Below, one piece after another: positions 4,767 to 6,321 of a stretch of 6,321 nt of DNA. The stretch lies in assembly GCA_047639615.1 (NCBI GenBank), contig JBLIOL010000310.1, positions 1 to 6,321 on the forward strand. Direction: 5' to 3'. The notes under the pieces were generated by a model. The model was not told the origin of the DNA and did not search any database. It saw only the letters and a program-made list of their open reading frames with translations. Made by a program: the position numbers and the translations under genes. The first letter of the stretch is position 1; the number at the start of each line of letters is the position of its first letter. Source of the stretch: CAYWNK01 sp047639615. Its GTDB lineage: Bacteria > Planctomycetota > UBA1135 > GCA-002686595.

Positions 4767-6321
4767 GCCAGGAGCGGGAAGCGCAGGTTTTCTCAGCCTG
4801 TATCCACTGTGGTCTGCCGCTTCGGGGCAGGCCACCTGTCGTTGAACGGGAGCAGGCTTTCTGCTGCGCCGGATGCGGCATTGCGTGGAGCTTCTGTAGT
4901 GACATCGAAGGCGAGGGGGACGGCAGCAATCAAGATCGTTGGCTCTCGCGCCTGATGTTGTCGGCCTTCTTGAGCATGGGTGTGATGGTGTTTTCCCTGG
5001 CCGGCTACGGGGAAGGGTTGGAGGGCGGAAACCTGGCGGAGCGCGCGAGCGATGGCGCGGCAGCCTTGGCTGGGATTCAGCGCTTACTCGCCATGGCACT
5101 GTGTGTGCCGGTGGTACATCTGTTGGGGTTGCCCTTGCTTCTCACCGTGGTGCGAACCCGGCGCTTCCTCTCCGCGGACGGGTTGATCGTGGTGGGCGTC
5201 GGTGCGGCGGGCGTGGTCTCGGTGTGGAATACCCTGGTGAGCTCAGGGCCAGTCTGGTTCGAGACGGTGGCCATGGTGCTCGTGCTCACCAGTGTGGGTA
5301 AGTGGCTTGACGCGCGCGCCAAGGGGCAGGCGCGTGAAGCGCTTTCGCCTTTGATGGATAAGGCGGAAGGGCCGCTGTGTCGCATCGAGGGAGAGTCCGA
5401 GGTAGACGTCGATCCTAGCGACATACGCATTGGCGATCGCGTGCGTATGCGGCCCGGCGAAGTGGCGAGCATCGACGGCCGTGTTCTTGCCGGCCGCGCG
5501 TTCGTGGACTCATCGGTCCTGACTGGCGAGTCTGATCCCGTATCGGCTGGCCCGGGCGCGCGGCTCTTGGCCGGCTCGACCGTGTTGGATGGTTGCCTTG
5601 AGGTGGAGGTCATCGCTGTGCCGGGCGAGCGGGTTCAGGACGCAGTCGCGCGCCTACTCGAGCAAGCGGTTCAGGGCAGCACCGGACATGTGCGCTTGGC
5701 GGATCGAGTCGCGCGTGTGCTCTTGCCTTGCGTCTTGGTCTTGGCGGTTGGGACCTTTGTCGTGACCCTCAGCAGTCACGGTCTTGAGCCTGCCTGGCAG
5801 CGCGCACTGGCGGTGGTCTTGATCGCATGCCCATGTGCCATTGGGATCGCCACGCCATTGGCTTTCTGGGTCGCTCTGGGGCAAGCATGGAAGCGTGGAG
5901 TCCTGGTCAAGGGTGCGGATGTGCTCGAGCGCCTTGCGCGCACGCGGCGGGTTCTTTTGGACAAGACCGGCACCCTTACCGACCGTCGCATGAAGCTGAC
6001 GGAGATCGTGGTGCATGCCAAGCACATGGACCAAGCCAGCGCGCTCGCGCTCGGGGCGGCACTCGAGCACGGTAGCGAGCACCCAATCGGCAGCGCCCTG
6101 CGGCTTGCCCACGGGGATGCGGGCCTGCCTGACTGTGCGCAGTTCAAAGCGCTGCCCGGCGTGGGCGTGAGCGGCCTGGTTCAGGGTCGGGAGCTGATCA
6201 TGCAGCGTTCCACCACGCCGGACCTGCGCACGCGCGTGGCGCTCTCACAGGAGGGCGAGTTGTTGGCGGAGTTCTGCCTTGAGTCGGCACCGGTGCTCGG
6301 CGCCGGGCAGGTGCTTGCTGA
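4763..6321 (+). CDS. ccoI: CcoI/FixI-type copper-transporting P1B ATPase, C-terminus beyond the right edge
   Basis: The frame is open from ATG 4763 to the edge (519 complete codons). At the N-terminus CIHCGLPL (13-20) and CCAGC (34-38) form the Cys-rich metal-binding domain typical of CcoI (ATPase-cat_bd type). No HMA domain with CxxC follows: only about 20 residues separate it from the first helix. Helices lie at about 62-81, 107-130, 139-161 and 164-181. The actuator domain has TGES (254-257). After a helix at about 316-336, the transport helix carries CPC (356-358), the Cu+ pattern. The phosphorylation motif is DKTGT (400-404), with SEHP (438-441) and GVGVSG (466-471) in the nucleotide domain. 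The missing part should hold the rest of the P domain, including the GDGxND hinge, and two helices. This pump supplies copper for CuB of cbb3 oxidases. ATGA overlap with the preceding gene ties it to the operon. A general copper-efflux pump is possible, but the N-terminal domain and context favour CcoI. Confidence 0.9.
   Translation, partial: MSQEREAQVFSACIHCGLPLRGRPPVVEREQAFCCAGCGIAWSFCSDIEGEGDGSNQDRWLSRLMLSAFLSMGVMVFSLAGYGEGLEGGNLAERASDGAAALAGIQRLLAMALCVPVVHLLGLPLLLTVVRTRRFLSADGLIVVGVGAAGVVSVWNTLVSSGPVWFETVAMVLVLTSVGKWLDARAKGQAREALSPLMDKAEGPLCRIEGESEVDVDPSDIRIGDRVRMRPGEVASIDGRVLAGRAFVDSSVLTGESDPVSAGPGARLLAGSTVLDGCLEVEVIAVPGERVQDAVARLLEQAVQGSTGHVRLADRVARVLLPCVLVLAVGTFVVTLSSHGLEPAWQRALAVVLIACPCAIGIATPLAFWVALGQAWKRGVLVKGADVLERLARTRRVLLDKTGTLTDRRMKLTEIVVHAKHMDQASALALGAALEHGSEHPIGSALRLAHGDAGLPDCAQFKALPGVGVSGLVQGRELIMQRSTTPDLRTRVALSQEGELLAEFCLESAPVLGAGQVLA

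Noticed and set aside
5077..5613. Minus-strand 178-codon frame opposite the ATPase
   Set aside because: The product is Ser/Thr/Pro/Arg-rich and lies antisense to the actuator domain with TGES; it is a GC-rich shadow.

Overview
The window carries a compact rightward operon for a cbb3-type (C-family haem-copper) cytochrome c oxidase, with two of its maturation factors. To its left, across a short divergent intergenic region, lies a damaged leftward gene. The DNA is GC-rich, and its genes have Shine-Dalgarno-like sites and overlapping starts and stops, so it is bacterial. C-type cytochromes, a cbb3 oxidase and a CcoI-type copper pump point to a respiring, probably Gram-negative organism. The divergent CcoN, the missing canonical CcoP and the unusual gene order suggest a lineage outside the well-studied Proteobacteria. 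Planctomycetota, Myxococcota or a similar group is possible, but the sequence alone does not settle the phylum.

Layout. Positions 1-772 (minus strand): a DUF2785-family gene that runs off the left edge and is interrupted by an in-frame amber codon at 638-640. Positions 773-1016: divergent intergenic region containing a 32-bp GC-rich imperfect palindrome (934-965). Positions 1017-2129: membrane-anchored dihaem cytochrome c. Positions 2131-3597: CcoN, the catalytic subunit. Positions 3612-4220: CcoO, the monohaem subunit. Positions 4217-4549: two-helix small membrane protein whose second half looks like CcoS. Positions 4542-4766: 74-residue single-helix protein of unknown function. Position 4763 to the right edge: CcoI/FixI-type copper P1B-ATPase, incomplete.

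How the genes fit together. The dihaem protein probably takes the place of CcoP and passes electrons to CcoO, then to the haem b/b3-CuB centre of CcoN, where O2 is reduced to water. CcoI would move copper across the membrane for the CuB site, and the CcoS-like protein would help insert cofactors. Neighbouring rightward genes overlap or nearly touch (1-nt gap, 13-nt gap with a clear ribosome site, 4-nt overlap, 8-nt overlap, 4-nt overlap), so they are very likely one transcript with translational coupling.

I did not find a wholly new system. The points most worth a second look are the operon's departures from the ccoNOQP-ccoGHIS pattern: the dihaem gene comes first, the CcoS-like protein is enlarged and sits among structural genes, an orphan single-helix protein is present, the ATPase has no HMA domain, and CcoN appears to have Gln where a conserved Glu is expected. 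The palindrome upstream of the operon and the amber-interrupted DUF2785 gene are also notable.
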